Source: Microbispora catharanthi
GTDB lineage: Bacteria > Actinomycetota > Actinomycetes > Streptosporangiales > Streptosporangiaceae
Length of the DNA stretch: 64,000 nt
Assembly (NCBI RefSeq): GCF_006334915.2
Contig: NZ_VDMA02000009.1
Span: 242,894 to 306,893 of the forward strand
Reading direction: 5' to 3'
In this document: in pieces, positions 27,676 through 36,180 of the stretch
Layout: each line of letters begins with the position of its first letter
Numbering within the stretch: the stretch's first letter is position 1
Translations under genes and position numbers: made by a program
Notes under the pieces: model-generated
The model's database searches: none
What the model saw: the letters and a program-made list of their open reading frames with translations, nothing else
What the model was told of the DNA's origin: nothing

Positions 27676-28491
27676 TTACGGCCTGTGATCGCACTCGCGC
27701 GGCGGCCGATGCCCCGCGCGGAGGCGCATCAGGGCGGACGGGAGGTCGTCGCCGGTCAGGATCCGCTGGTGGAGGGCCTGCGTGTCGGGGGACGGCTCGG
27801 TGCCGAGGCGGTCGACCAGGGTGCGGCGCAGTCGCTGGTAGGACGCCGAGGCGTCGTGGGTGCGGCCCGACCGGTGGAGCGCCAGCATGAGCTGCCGGTG
27901 CGGCCGTTCACGCAGCGGGTGGCGCCGGGCCCACTGGGCCAGGCCGCCGACGATCTCATGATGGTGCCCGAGCGCCAGTCGTACGTCGAAGAGGTCTTCG
28001 GTCACCGCGCGCCGGTCCTCGTCGAGCCGTTCGGCCCACGCGGAGAGCTCGTCCACATGCCTCATGGCGAGCAGGGCGTCGCCCCGCCACAGGCTCAGTG
28101 CGTTCTCGAACATCCTCGCCGCATTGTGGTAATCGCCATTTTCGCGAGCGATTCTGCCCTGTGCCGCGAAATGGTTGAATACTGCAGCATCCACGGATCC
28201 CGGCGGGACGGAAAGAAGGTAGCCGCCGTCCACGGTGTGCAGCGGAGAAAGGCCGGGGTCGCGTGGCGAGAGCCGCCGCCGCACCTGTGCGATGTAGGTG
28301 GTAAGATTCCGCGGCGCCGATTTAGTGGGGCGGCCATTCCACAACAGATCGATGAGCCGGTCCCGGTGAACCGCGATATTCGGATTGAGCAGGAACAGTG
28401 CGAGGAGTTGCCGGTGCCTCGGGGCGAGCCCGGCGATGACATCCCCTGAGGGTTTCATGGCCAGGAACGGTCCGAGTACGGCGTATAACAC
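27676..28491 (-). CDS. SARP-family transcriptional activator
   Basis: A 271-residue regulator from GTG 28491, which has GAGGGG just upstream and matches the usual SARP start (LYAVLGPFLAMKPSG). The winged-helix DNA-binding domain covers about residues 1-100 (VHRDRLIDLLWNGRPTKSAP, YIAQVRRRL). The bacterial activator (BTAD) helices fill 105-250. An upstream ATG at 28548 lies before the likely transcription start, so it is rejected. SARPs usually control antibiotic clusters, but no cluster genes are in the window, so it may act elsewhere or control a local target. Confidence 0.9.
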   Translation of the reverse strand: MLYAVLGPFLAMKPSGDVIAGLAPRHRQLLALFLLNPNIAVHRDRLIDLLWNGRPTKSAPRNLTTYIAQVRRRLSPRDPGLSPLHTVDGGYLLSVPPGSVDAAVFNHFAAQGRIARENGDYHNAARMFENALSLWRGDALLAMRHVDELSAWAERLDEDRRAVTEDLFDVRLALGHHHEIVGGLAQWARRHPLRERPHRQLMLALHRSGRTHDASASYQRLRRTLVDRLGTEPSPDTQALHQRILTGDDLPSALMRLRAGHRPPRECDHRP

Positions 28492-28551
28492 GGTTCCCCT
28501 CGCACGAAAGCAGCGTGAACGCGCCGACGATGCGGCTTTGATCGCCATTTG

Positions 28552-28581
28552 ACCATATCTCTCTCCGGCGGCTTGAGTCAA
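28552..28581 (-). promoter_or_regulatory. Candidate sigma-70 type promoter of the SARP gene
   Basis: On the minus strand TTGACT (28576-28581) and TATGGT (28552-28557) are separated by 18 bases. Transcription would start near 28545, giving a leader of about 54 nt before GTG 28491. Confidence 0.55.
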
Positions 28582-28877
28582 AAATATGTCGTTTGTATGC
28601 CGGCCGCTCCGGAGCCCATAAACGCCGCTCTGTGGGCCGCAATGCCCGCCCCCGTGCGCGCCGATACGCCGATAACCTAAATGAAATCGGTTACAGATCA
28701 AGCTCTCGCCGACTGTCCATGCCCGCGGAGTGAGAGTGTGACGCCGATTACGCGATGATCGGCGCGGTGCGGCGCCGGCCCGGGGAGGTACGGCTTATGA
28801 CGGACGAGGTTTTCCGGGAGCCGGTCGGCGCGCTCGACGGGATGGCCGGCGAAGACGGCGTCGATCCCGCGGGACCT
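28582..28877. other. Intergenic region, partly AT-rich, no gene recognised
   Basis: Between the SARP promoter and the stop of the next minus-strand gene I see no convincing coding frame. The stretch 28582-28720 has noticeably more A and T than its surroundings. No repeat, tRNA or clear terminator was found. Confidence 0.5.
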
Positions 28878-29567
28878 TCAGTGGCGGGCGGCGGCGACGA
28901 GGGCGTGGAACAGCGGGCCGTCCTCGTCGGCCTCCGGGTGCCACTGGACGGCCAGGGCGAACGCCGCGCCCGTGACCTCGACGGCCTCGATCGTGCCGTC
29001 GTCCGAGCGGGCGGTGACCTCCAGCCCGTCCGCCAGGCGGTCGATCGCCTGGTGGTGGTAGTGGGCGGGCGTCAGGTCCTCGCCGTCGTAGATCTTGGCC
29101 AACCCCGGCGAGAGCCGTACGGGGAGGCGGCCGAACGTCCCGGGGGCGGGGGAGTGGGCGGTGTGGCCGACCAGGTCGGGCAGGTGCTGGTGGAGGGTGC
29201 CGCCCAGCGCCACGTTGAGCACCTGCAGGCCCCGGCAGATGCCGAGGAACGGCAGGCCGGTGCGCAGGGCGGCCTCCATCAGCCCGAACTCCGCCTCGTC
29301 GCGGAACTCCCGGACATATCCGGTCTGTTCGGCGGGCGGCGCGCCGTACCGGGCGGGGTCGATGTCGCCCCCGCCCGCGATGATCAGCCCGTCCAGCCGC
29401 CCGGCCAGAGCGGCGGGCTCCCCTGCGGGCGGCAGGATGACCGGCTGGCCTCCCGCCCGCGCGATGTGGTCGACGTACATGTACGGCAGCAGCGCCGCCG
29501 GCATGTCCCAGACGGTGAACCTCGCCGGCTCGACGTAGCACGTCACGCCGATCACGGGACGGGCCAT
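28878..29567 (-). CDS. Class I glutamine amidotransferase-like gamma-glutamyl hydrolase (PuuD type)
   Basis: A 229-residue peptidase C26 protein, expected to cleave gamma-glutamyl bonds such as in gamma-glutamyl-GABA. The nucleophile is C111 in FLGICRGLQVLNV, and the catalytic His-Glu pair is in AVQWHPEAD. ATG 29567 has AGGGG 7 bases upstream; another ATG two codons earlier is too close to it. It lies 11 bp after the SDR gene and is the last member of the operon glnA-like / aldehyde dehydrogenase / SDR / amidase, which fits release of a gamma-glutamylated product. Confidence 0.88.
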   Translation of the reverse strand: MARPVIGVTCYVEPARFTVWDMPAALLPYMYVDHIARAGGQPVILPPAGEPAALAGRLDGLIIAGGGDIDPARYGAPPAEQTGYVREFRDEAEFGLMEAALRTGLPFLGICRGLQVLNVALGGTLHQHLPDLVGHTAHSPAPGTFGRLPVRLSPGLAKIYDGEDLTPAHYHHQAIDRLADGLEVTARSDDGTIEAVEVTGAAFALAVQWHPEADEDGPLFHALVAAARH

Positions 29568-29578
29568 GGGCATACCCC

Positions 29579-30343
29579 TTACAGCGGAGTGACGTACGCG
29601 CCGGAGATGCCGCCGTCGACCAGGAACTCCGAGGCGGTGATGAACGACGCGTCGTCCGAGGCGAGGAACGCGACCGCCGCGGCGATCTCCTCGGCCCGGG
29701 CGAAACGGCCGATCGGCACGTGGACGAGACGGCGCTGGGCGCGCTCGGGGTCCTTGGCGAACAGTTCCCGCAGCAGCGGGGTGTCCACAGGCCCGGGGCA
29801 CAGCGCGTTGACCCGGATGCCCTCGCGGGCGAACTGGACGCCCAGCTCGCGGCTCATCGCGAGCACGCCGCCCTTGGAGGCGGTGTAGGAGATCTGCGAG
29901 GTGGCCGAACCCATGACCGCGACGAACGACGCGGTGTTGACGATCGAGCCCTTGCCCTGCCGCTGCATGTACGGGATCACGTGCTTGCAGCACAGGTAGA
30001 CGCTGGTGAGGTTGACCTCCTGCACCCGGCGCCAGGCGTCGATGCCGGTCTCCAGGATGGAGTCGTCGTCCGGCGGCGAGATGCCCGCGTTGTTGAACGC
30101 GATGTCGACGCTGCCGAACTCCTCGAACGCGGTCCGGTACATCCGGGCCACGTCGTCCTCGTTCGCCACGTCCACCTTGACGAACAGGCCGCCGACCTCC
30201 CCGGCCGCCTTCGCGCCGGCCTCCTCGTCGAGGTCGGCCACCACGACCTTGGCGCCCTCCTGGGCGAACCGGTGGGCCGTGGCCAGCCCGATGCCGCTGC
30301 CCGCCCCGGTGATGACGGCGACGCGGTCCTGCAAACGCTGCAT
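29579..30343 (-). CDS. SDR-family oxidoreductase
   Basis: A 254-residue classical short-chain dehydrogenase. The cofactor site is TGAGSGIGLATAH, followed by NNAGISPP; the catalytic serine is in NTASFVAV and the YxxxK pair is in YTASKGGV. An acidic residue after beta-2 (VVVADLDEEA) suggests NAD rather than NADP. It sits 4 bp after the aldehyde dehydrogenase gene in the gamma-glutamyl-amine operon. Its exact substrate is unclear; oxidation of a hydroxylated side product or amino alcohol is possible. Confidence 0.88.
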   Translation of the reverse strand: MQRLQDRVAVITGAGSGIGLATAHRFAQEGAKVVVADLDEEAGAKAAGEVGGLFVKVDVANEDDVARMYRTAFEEFGSVDIAFNNAGISPPDDDSILETGIDAWRRVQEVNLTSVYLCCKHVIPYMQRQGKGSIVNTASFVAVMGSATSQISYTASKGGVLAMSRELGVQFAREGIRVNALCPGPVDTPLLRELFAKDPERAQRRLVHVPIGRFARAEEIAAAVAFLASDDASFITASEFLVDGGISGAYVTPL

Positions 30344-30347
30344 TGAT

Positions 30348-31703
30348 CTACTCCGTGGAGATGAAGACGTTCTTGGTCTCGGTGAAGGCCGACAGGGCGT
30401 CCGGGCCGAGCTCCCGGCCGAGGCCCGACTGCTTGAAGCCGCCGAACGGGGTCCAGTAGCGGACGCTGGAGTGCGAGTTGACCGACAGGTTGCCCGCCTC
30501 GACGGCCCGCGCCACGCGCAGCGCCCGGCCCACGTCGCGGGTCCAGATCGACCCCGACAGGCCGTACGCCGTGTCGTTGGCGATCCGTACGGCGTCGGCC
30601 TCGTCCTCGAACGGCACGACCGACACCACGGGCCCGAAGATCTCCTCGGTGAACGCCCTGCGGAAGGACTCCGAGGACGAGCCGGCCAGCACCGTGGGCG
30701 GGAACCAGTAGCCGGGGCCGGTCGGGCACGACCCGGCGGCGTACACGTCGGCCTGGGTGACGAACGACGCGACGCGCTCCCGGTGCTCGGCGCTGACCAG
30801 CGGGCCCATCTGGCTCGCCGGGTCGTTCGGGTCGCCGACCTTGACCTCCCGCACGGCCTGCGACAGCCGCGCGAGGAAGTCGTCGTAGACGGAACGCTCC
30901 ACCAGGATGCGCGAACGGGCGCAGCAGTCCTGGCCGGAGTTGTCGAAGACCGCCATCGGGGCGGACTCCGCCGCCCGGGAGAGGTCGGCGTCGGCGAAGA
31001 CGATGTTGGCGCTCTTGCCGCCCAGCTCCAGCGTCACCCGCTTGACCTGCTCGGCCGCCTTGGCGCCGATCAGTTTCCCGACCTCGGTCGAGCCGGTGAA
31101 CACGATCTTCCGTACGTCCGGGTGCTCGACGAGCCGGGCGCCGGCGACCTCACCCTCGCCGGGGACGACCTGGAGCACGCCCTCGGGCAGCCCGGCCTCC
31201 AGGGCGAGCTCGGCCAGCCGCAGCGCGGTCAGCGGGGTCCATTCGGCGGGCTTCACGATCACCGTGTTGCCGGCGGCGAGGGCCGGGGCGACTCCCCAGG
31301 TCATGATGACCATCGGGAAGTTCCACGGCACGATGATCCCGACCACGCCCAGGGGCTCGGCGAACGTGACGTCCACCCCGCCGGGCACCGGAATCTGCTT
31401 GCCGTGGTTGCGCTCGGGCGCGCCCGCGTAGAAGTTCAGCACGTCGCGGACGTTGCCCGCCTCCCAGCGGGCGTTGCCCACGGTGTGGCCGGCGCCGCTG
31501 ATCTCCAGCCGCGCCAGCTCCTCCGTGTGGTCCTCCACGACCTGCGCGAAGCGGCGCAGCAGCCGGGCCCGCTCGCCCGGGGCGACCGCACGCCAGGCGG
31601 GGAAGGCCCGGGCGGCCCGCTCGACCGCGCGGTCCACCTCGGCGGCGTCCGCCATCTCGACCTCGGCGATCACTTCCTCGGTCGCCGGATTGACTATCTT
31701 CAC
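30348..31703 (-). CDS. Aldehyde dehydrogenase (gamma-glutamyl-aminobutyraldehyde type)
   Basis: A 451-residue NAD(P)-dependent aldehyde dehydrogenase. The catalytic Cys lies in NSGQDCCARSR and the general base Glu in VTLELGGKSAN; IVPWNFPMVI and EEIFGPVVSVV are family motifs. GTG 31703 overlaps the glutamine-synthetase-like stop by 4 bases, so the two are coupled. The N-terminus is about 30 residues shorter than many homologues. In this operon it should oxidise a gamma-glutamylated aminoaldehyde. Confidence 0.9.
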   Translation of the reverse strand: MKIVNPATEEVIAEVEMADAAEVDRAVERAARAFPAWRAVAPGERARLLRRFAQVVEDHTEELARLEISGAGHTVGNARWEAGNVRDVLNFYAGAPERNHGKQIPVPGGVDVTFAEPLGVVGIIVPWNFPMVIMTWGVAPALAAGNTVIVKPAEWTPLTALRLAELALEAGLPEGVLQVVPGEGEVAGARLVEHPDVRKIVFTGSTEVGKLIGAKAAEQVKRVTLELGGKSANIVFADADLSRAAESAPMAVFDNSGQDCCARSRILVERSVYDDFLARLSQAVREVKVGDPNDPASQMGPLVSAEHRERVASFVTQADVYAAGSCPTGPGYWFPPTVLAGSSSESFRRAFTEEIFGPVVSVVPFEDEADAVRIANDTAYGLSGSIWTRDVGRALRVARAVEAGNLSVNSHSSVRYWTPFGGFKQSGLGRELGPDALSAFTETKNVFISTE

Positions 31704-33046
31704 AGCCGTTCGAACCCCCGATAGAGCTCCCAGTCGGTGACCGCCGCGTCGAAGGCGGCCAGCTCGACCCTCGCGTTGTTGGCGTAGTGCTCGACCACGT
31801 CCTTGCCGAACGCCTCCTCGGCGATCGGCGAGCCTTCCCACAGCGCCAGGGCGTCGCGGAGCGTGGCGGGCACCCGCTCCGCCCCGGAGTCGTACGCGTT
31901 CCCGCCGAACGGCTCCTCCAGCTCCAGCCCGGCGTCGATGCCGCGCAGCCCGGCCGCGATCATGGCCGCGACCGCGAGGTACGGATTGACGTCGCCGCCC
32001 GGCACCCGGTTCTCGATCCGCAGGGAGGGGCCGTGGCCGACCAGCCGCAGCGAGCAGGTGCGGTTGTCCACGCCCCACTTGACGGCGGTCGGGGCGAAGC
32101 TGCCGGGCACGAACCGCTTGTAGGAGTTGACGTTGGGCGCGTAGAGCAGGGTCAGCTCCCGCATCGCCGCGAGCTGCCCGGCCACGAAGCGCCGGCCGGT
32201 CTCCGACAGCCCGTACGGCTCGCCGCCCGCCATCACGGGGGTGCCGTCGGCGTCGCGCAGCGAGATGTGGATGTGGCAGGAGTTGCCCTCGCGCTGGTTC
32301 GGCTTGGCCATGAACGTGATCGACCTGCCCTCCTGGGCGGCGATCTCCTTGGCGCCGTTCTTGTAGAACACGTGGTTGTCGCAAGTGGTCAGCGCGTCGG
32401 CGAACCGGAAGGCGATCTCGTGCTGGCCGAGGTTGCACTCGCCCTTGGCGGACTCGACGTACAGCCCGGCGCCCTCCATGCCGAGTCTGATCTTGCGCAG
32501 CAGCGGCTCGATGCGGGAGGTGCCGAGCAGCGAGTAGTCGACGTTGTAGAGGTTGGCCGGGGTCAGGTCGCGGTAGCCCCGCTGCCAGGCCTGCTCGTAG
32601 CTGTCGTCGTAGACGACGAACTCCAGTTCGGTGCCGACGTACGCGGTCCAGCCGCGTTCGGCGAGCCGGGCGAGCTGGCGGCGCAGGATCTGCCGGGGGG
32701 AGGCCACGACGTCCGCGCCGTCCTCCCACACCAGGTCGGCCAGCAGCAGCACGGTGCCCTCGTGCCAGGGCACGCGGCGCAGCGTGGACAGGTCCGGCCG
32801 CATGACGAAGTCGCCGTAGCCGCGCTCCCAGGACGACATGGCGTAGCCGTCCACGGTGTTCATGTCGACATCCACGGCGAGCAGGTAGTTGCAGCCCTCG
32901 GCGGCGTGGTCCAGCACCTCCTCGAGGAAGTACCGCGCCGACAGCCGCTTGCCCTGCAGCCGCCCCTGCATGTCGGTGACCGCGAGCAGGACCGTGTCCA
33001 CGCGGCCCGCTTCGACGTCATCGCGGAGTCGCTCCACGCTGAGCAC
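31700..33046 (-). CDS. Glutamine synthetase-like gamma-glutamyl-amine ligase
   Basis: A 448-residue member of the glutamine synthetase superfamily. Metal and ATP residues are visible in VGTELEFVVYDD, SAKGECNLGQHEIAFRFAD, CHIHISLRD and IENRVPGGDVNPYLAVA. The adjacent aldehyde dehydrogenase, SDR and C26 hydrolase indicate that it attaches glutamate to an amine such as putrescine or ethanolamine rather than to ammonia. GTG 33046 follows GGGAGG by 4 bases. The longer upstream frame to 33121 lacks a plausible start. First gene of the operon. Confidence 0.9.
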   Translation of the reverse strand: MLSVERLRDDVEAGRVDTVLLAVTDMQGRLQGKRLSARYFLEEVLDHAAEGCNYLLAVDVDMNTVDGYAMSSWERGYGDFVMRPDLSTLRRVPWHEGTVLLLADLVWEDGADVVASPRQILRRQLARLAERGWTAYVGTELEFVVYDDSYEQAWQRGYRDLTPANLYNVDYSLLGTSRIEPLLRKIRLGMEGAGLYVESAKGECNLGQHEIAFRFADALTTCDNHVFYKNGAKEIAAQEGRSITFMAKPNQREGNSCHIHISLRDADGTPVMAGGEPYGLSETGRRFVAGQLAAMRELTLLYAPNVNSYKRFVPGSFAPTAVKWGVDNRTCSLRLVGHGPSLRIENRVPGGDVNPYLAVAAMIAAGLRGIDAGLELEEPFGGNAYDSGAERVPATLRDALALWEGSPIAEEAFGKDVVEHYANNARVELAAFDAAVTDWELYRGFERL

Positions 33047-33064
33047 GGTGCCTCCCGTCCAAAA

Positions 33065-33080
33065 GTCTGGAATCAGACCA
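33065..33080. promoter_or_regulatory. Candidate operator between the amine operon and its regulator
   Basis: GTCTG-GAAT-CAGAC (33065-33078) is a perfect inverted repeat. Together with the next bases it also reads TGGAATCAGACCA, resembling the TGG...CCA arms bound by FadR-type regulators. It lies 19 bases upstream of the ligase start and about 50 bases before a possible -10 (TAACCT, 33135-33140) of the divergent regulator gene. Confidence 0.5.
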
Positions 33081-33189
33081 TTGAGGGCATGCAAGCACCA
33101 TGTTCCCCTCGTCGTCAACAATGCCCGGGGGGTTTAACCTCGATCGCAGGGACGGGGGACCCGCGGTGACGGGTGGAGGGACGATGCGC

Positions 33190-33987
33190 ATGGAGATCAC
33201 CCCGGCGGAGGCGTCCGTCTCCGGCCCCCGGACTCCGGCCGCGTCCGCGTCGCGGGACGCGGCCGTGGGGATCACCGGCGCGGTGTCGCTGCTGCGGCCG
33301 GTGCGGGCGGGCAACGCGTTCGAGGAGACCGTCGAGCGCCTGCTGCAGGCCATCAAGCTCGGCGTCGTCCCGCACGGCGAGAAGCTGCCGCCGGAGCGCG
33401 AGCTGGCCACCCGGCTCGGCATCAGCAGGGTCACGCTGCGCGAGGCGATCCGCGCCCTGCAGGAGGCCGGCTACCTCGACGTACGGCGCGGCCGGTACGG
33501 CGGGGCCTTCGTCGTCTACCGGCCGCCGAGCCCCCGCAAGGGCGACCTGCGCAGGGCCGTCACCCGCATGGGCGAAGACGATCTCGAGGACGCGCTGACG
33601 TTCCGGATGGCCGTCGAGTGCGGGGCGGCCCGGGTGCTCGCGACCACCGAGCTGACCCCGCGGCAGCGGGAGACGCTGGCCGCCCGGCTGTCCGGGGTGA
33701 ACGACGCGGCGCCGGCCGACTACCGCCGGATGGACATCGCGTTCCACCTGGCGATCGCGGAGCTGAGCGGTTCGCCGCTGCTGGCCGCCGCGTGCGCCGA
33801 CGCCCGGCTGCGGGTGACCGACCTGCTCAACGCGATCCCCGTGCTGCGGCCCAACATCGAGCACGCGGCCGTCCAGCACGCCGCCATCGCCGCCGCGATC
33901 CTGGACGGCGACCCCGAGGCGGCCGAACGGGCGGTGGCCGAGCACCTGGAGGGCACGGCGGCCCTGCTGCGCGGCTTTCTCGCCTGA
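33190..33987 (+). CDS. FadR-subfamily GntR transcriptional regulator
   Basis: A 265-residue repressor from ATG 33190, with GGAGGG 9 bases upstream; ATG 33184 is an alternative. The winged helix-turn-helix reads KLPPERELATRLGISRVTLR, followed by REAIRALQEAGYLDVRRGRYGG. The C-terminal all-helical ligand domain (about 115-260) carries metal-site histidines in IAFHLAIAEL and QHAAIAAAI. It is divergent from the gamma-glutamyl-amine operon and very likely controls it in response to a pathway metabolite. Confidence 0.92.
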   Translation: MEITPAEASVSGPRTPAASASRDAAVGITGAVSLLRPVRAGNAFEETVERLLQAIKLGVVPHGEKLPPERELATRLGISRVTLREAIRALQEAGYLDVRRGRYGGAFVVYRPPSPRKGDLRRAVTRMGEDDLEDALTFRMAVECGAARVLATTELTPRQRETLAARLSGVNDAAPADYRRMDIAFHLAIAELSGSPLLAAACADARLRVTDLLNAIPVLRPNIEHAAVQHAAIAAAILDGDPEAAERAVAEHLEGTAALLRGFLA

Positions 33988-34031
33988 CCACTCCCGCCGC
34001 GTCGTAGCATCGGAGGCCGGGGGATCGCTTC

Positions 34032-34892
34032 ATGACCTATTGGTTTCGCGAACGCATCATCGAGGCGCACCGCCTGCCGCTCTTCTGCTTCTTCGTCGCG
34101 CTGATCACGGCGTTCGTCTTCACGCGGGTGAACGTACGGCTGATCAGGGCGCGGGTGCGGTGGCTCGGCAACGTGAGCGTCGGCGAGATGCACATCCACC
34201 ACGTGGTGTTCGGCGTGGTGCTGACGCTGCTCGGCGGGGTGGCCGGGCTGGTCCTGTCGGACGTGTCCACGGGGTGGTACTCCTTCTCCTCGGCCGTGTT
34301 CGGCGTGGGCGCCGCCCTCGTGCTCGACGAGTTCGCGCTGATCCTGCACCTGCGCGACGTCTACTGGCAGGAAGAGGGCCGCACCTCCGTGGACGCGGTC
34401 TTCGTGGCGATCGCGGCCACCGGCCTGCTGCTGCTCGGGTTGCGCCCGCTCGCCTGGAACGGCGCGGACGGCCGAGGCGGCTGGACGGCCCCCGCGTTCC
34501 TCTTCGTCAACCTCGTCTTCGCCATGATCACACTGCTCAAGGGGAAGATCTGGAGCGGCCTGCTGGGACTGTTCGTGCCGCCGCTGCTGTACGTGGGGGC
34601 GGTGCGGGTGGCCCGTCCCGGCTCGCCCTGGGCCCGCTGGTGCTACTCGGAGCGGGCGAGGCGGCCCCGGCCGCGCCTGATGGCCAAGGCGATCCACCGG
34701 GAGGAGCGCTGGCGCCGCCCGGTCATCCGCGCGAAGATCGCGGTGCAGGAGTTCGTCTCCGGCCGCCACGACCTGCCCGCGCCCGCGCTGCCCGCCCGGC
34801 ACCAACGGCGGCGGGTCGTCTCCCCGCGTCCCCGGCCGGGGGCGGACCACCCCGGGCGCCCCTGGCGGTCGGGCCGGCCCCGCGCCCGCTGA
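34032..34892 (+). CDS. Polytopic membrane protein of unknown function with HIHH motif
   Basis: A 286-residue protein. Five or six membrane helices occupy residues 15-195 (LFCFFVALITAFVFTRV; VVFGVVLTLLGGVAGLVL; FLFVNLVFAMITLLKG). A conserved-looking GEMHIHHVVFG lies at the edge of helix 2 and DEFALILHLRDVYW after helix 3, so clustered histidines and acids face one side of the membrane, consistent with metal binding. The tail (200-286) is strongly basic and rich in R and P. It has no operon partner. I do not recognise a named family. Confidence 0.7.
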   Translation: MTYWFRERIIEAHRLPLFCFFVALITAFVFTRVNVRLIRARVRWLGNVSVGEMHIHHVVFGVVLTLLGGVAGLVLSDVSTGWYSFSSAVFGVGAALVLDEFALILHLRDVYWQEEGRTSVDAVFVAIAATGLLLLGLRPLAWNGADGRGGWTAPAFLFVNLVFAMITLLKGKIWSGLLGLFVPPLLYVGAVRVARPGSPWARWCYSERARRPRPRLMAKAIHREERWRRPVIRAKIAVQEFVSGRHDLPAPALPARHQRRRVVSPRPRPGADHPGRPWRSGRPRAR

Positions 34893-34959
34893 GTCCACGC
34901 CGCCGTCCGAAAGCCGGGTGGCGTGTGCGGTGATCCTTGACCAGGCTGGTGGAGCCGAC

Positions 34960-35976
34960 CTACGTAGCGGACCGGGATCTTCCGGTCGGCACCGTCGAGG
35001 CCGATGACGTCTCCTCGGTCGCCTGCCGCCGGGAGGCGGTGACGTAGCAGGGGGGCAGGGGCGCCGGAACCACCGCAGCCGGGTCCAGGACGGCGCGACG
35101 CTTGCCCTTCTCGTCCGGAGGGCAGCGGTAGTCGCGGCTGATGCGGATCTCGGCCACCCCCGGGGCGAGCCGGTAGGTCGCGAACGGCATGGTGCACTCG
35201 CTGTGACCGTCCTCCCAGCGCAGCCACACCACGTCGTCCTTGCGCGGGTTGACCATGGCCACCGTGTCACGGCTGTCGTTGAGGGATTGGTAGTCGTCGG
35301 TGACGTCGTGGAACCGGCCGGTCTGCCCGCGGTCGTAGAAGCAGACGCTGGGCGCGTCGCACCGGTTGGGATCCTCACCACGGACCAAGGGGATCTCGTT
35401 GCCGGCGGGCCTCAGGAACAGGGTCACAACCGTGGCGATCAGTGCGCCCGCCACGAGCCCGGCGAGGCCGGCCGACAGGACGCGGGTACGGCTCGGCCCA
35501 ATGGACGTCGGCCCGGTGAGAGTCGGCTCAGTGAGCGCCGACTCGGAGGACGGGCCCCGGGCGTCATCCGAGGGTGTCGTCTCCTCGGCCTGTCCCTTGG
35601 TCTGCTCCATGGCGGGCTCGTGATCACCAGGGCTGGCTATTCGCCGCCAGGCGTCCTGCCACCGGGCGATCTGAGCCTCGATCTCCGCGGACGACAGCTC
35701 GCAGGCGGACAGGCAGGCCGCCACGTAGGCCTCGACGAAGGCCAGCCGCGGCAGGCCGGGCAGCCCCCGGCCGTTGAGGGTGTAGGACACGGTGCTCGAC
35801 GGCAGGGCGTCCACCTCGTGGCCGTCGGAGGTGGTCGAGCGGCCGGCCAGGTGACGCAAGCGGCGCAGTGAGGGCTGCCCTGCCCAGGTCCTGAGCCGCT
35901 TGAGTAAGTCGATGAATTCCTGAGCGCTGTCTGCCGACGCCGGATCCGGCGGAGGCGAGGTCACCGCGTCGCCCAT
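34960..35976 (-). CDS. Membrane-anchored protein with helix-turn-helix-like N-terminus
   Basis: A 338-residue protein from ATG 35976. Residues about 17-110 look like a divergent XRE-type DNA-binding region (EFIDLLKRLRTWAGQPSLRRL, ALPSSTVSYTLNG) followed by helices. An acidic/Thr linker leads to one membrane helix (about 185-207, VLSAGLAGLVAGALIATVVTL). The extracellular part has cysteines at NRCDAPSVCFYDRG, ECTMPF, DYRCPPDE and PPCYV, with a loose resemblance to small secreted inhibitor folds. It is divergent from the secreted four-cysteine protein gene (204-bp gap). Confidence 0.7.
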   Translation of the reverse strand: MGDAVTSPPPDPASADSAQEFIDLLKRLRTWAGQPSLRRLRHLAGRSTTSDGHEVDALPSSTVSYTLNGRGLPGLPRLAFVEAYVAACLSACELSSAEIEAQIARWQDAWRRIASPGDHEPAMEQTKGQAEETTPSDDARGPSSESALTEPTLTGPTSIGPSRTRVLSAGLAGLVAGALIATVVTLFLRPAGNEIPLVRGEDPNRCDAPSVCFYDRGQTGRFHDVTDDYQSLNDSRDTVAMVNPRKDDVVWLRWEDGHSECTMPFATYRLAPGVAEIRISRDYRCPPDEKGKRRAVLDPAAVVPAPLPPCYVTASRRQATEETSSASTVPTGRSRSAT

Positions 35977-36180
35977 GTGTGGACCCACCTTTCCAGGGAC
36001 GGGAACGGGACGGTCACATGGTCCCCTCTGGCGGTTCACTTCTACGCCTGCCGTACAAGATCGGCCAATCGCGTCCAATTCTGTTGCGTCGCTTGTCGGA
36101 CACCTGTCTTCCCAGGTGAGCTGGCCATGCCTGGCCCGAGTCCAGGCGAACTGCTTCACCGGAGACAGGAGAAAGAAGCC

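Noticed and set aside
28492..28701. N-terminal extension of the SARP protein to 28701
   Set aside because: The extension is not SARP-like, and the promoter elements at 28552-28581 would lie inside it.
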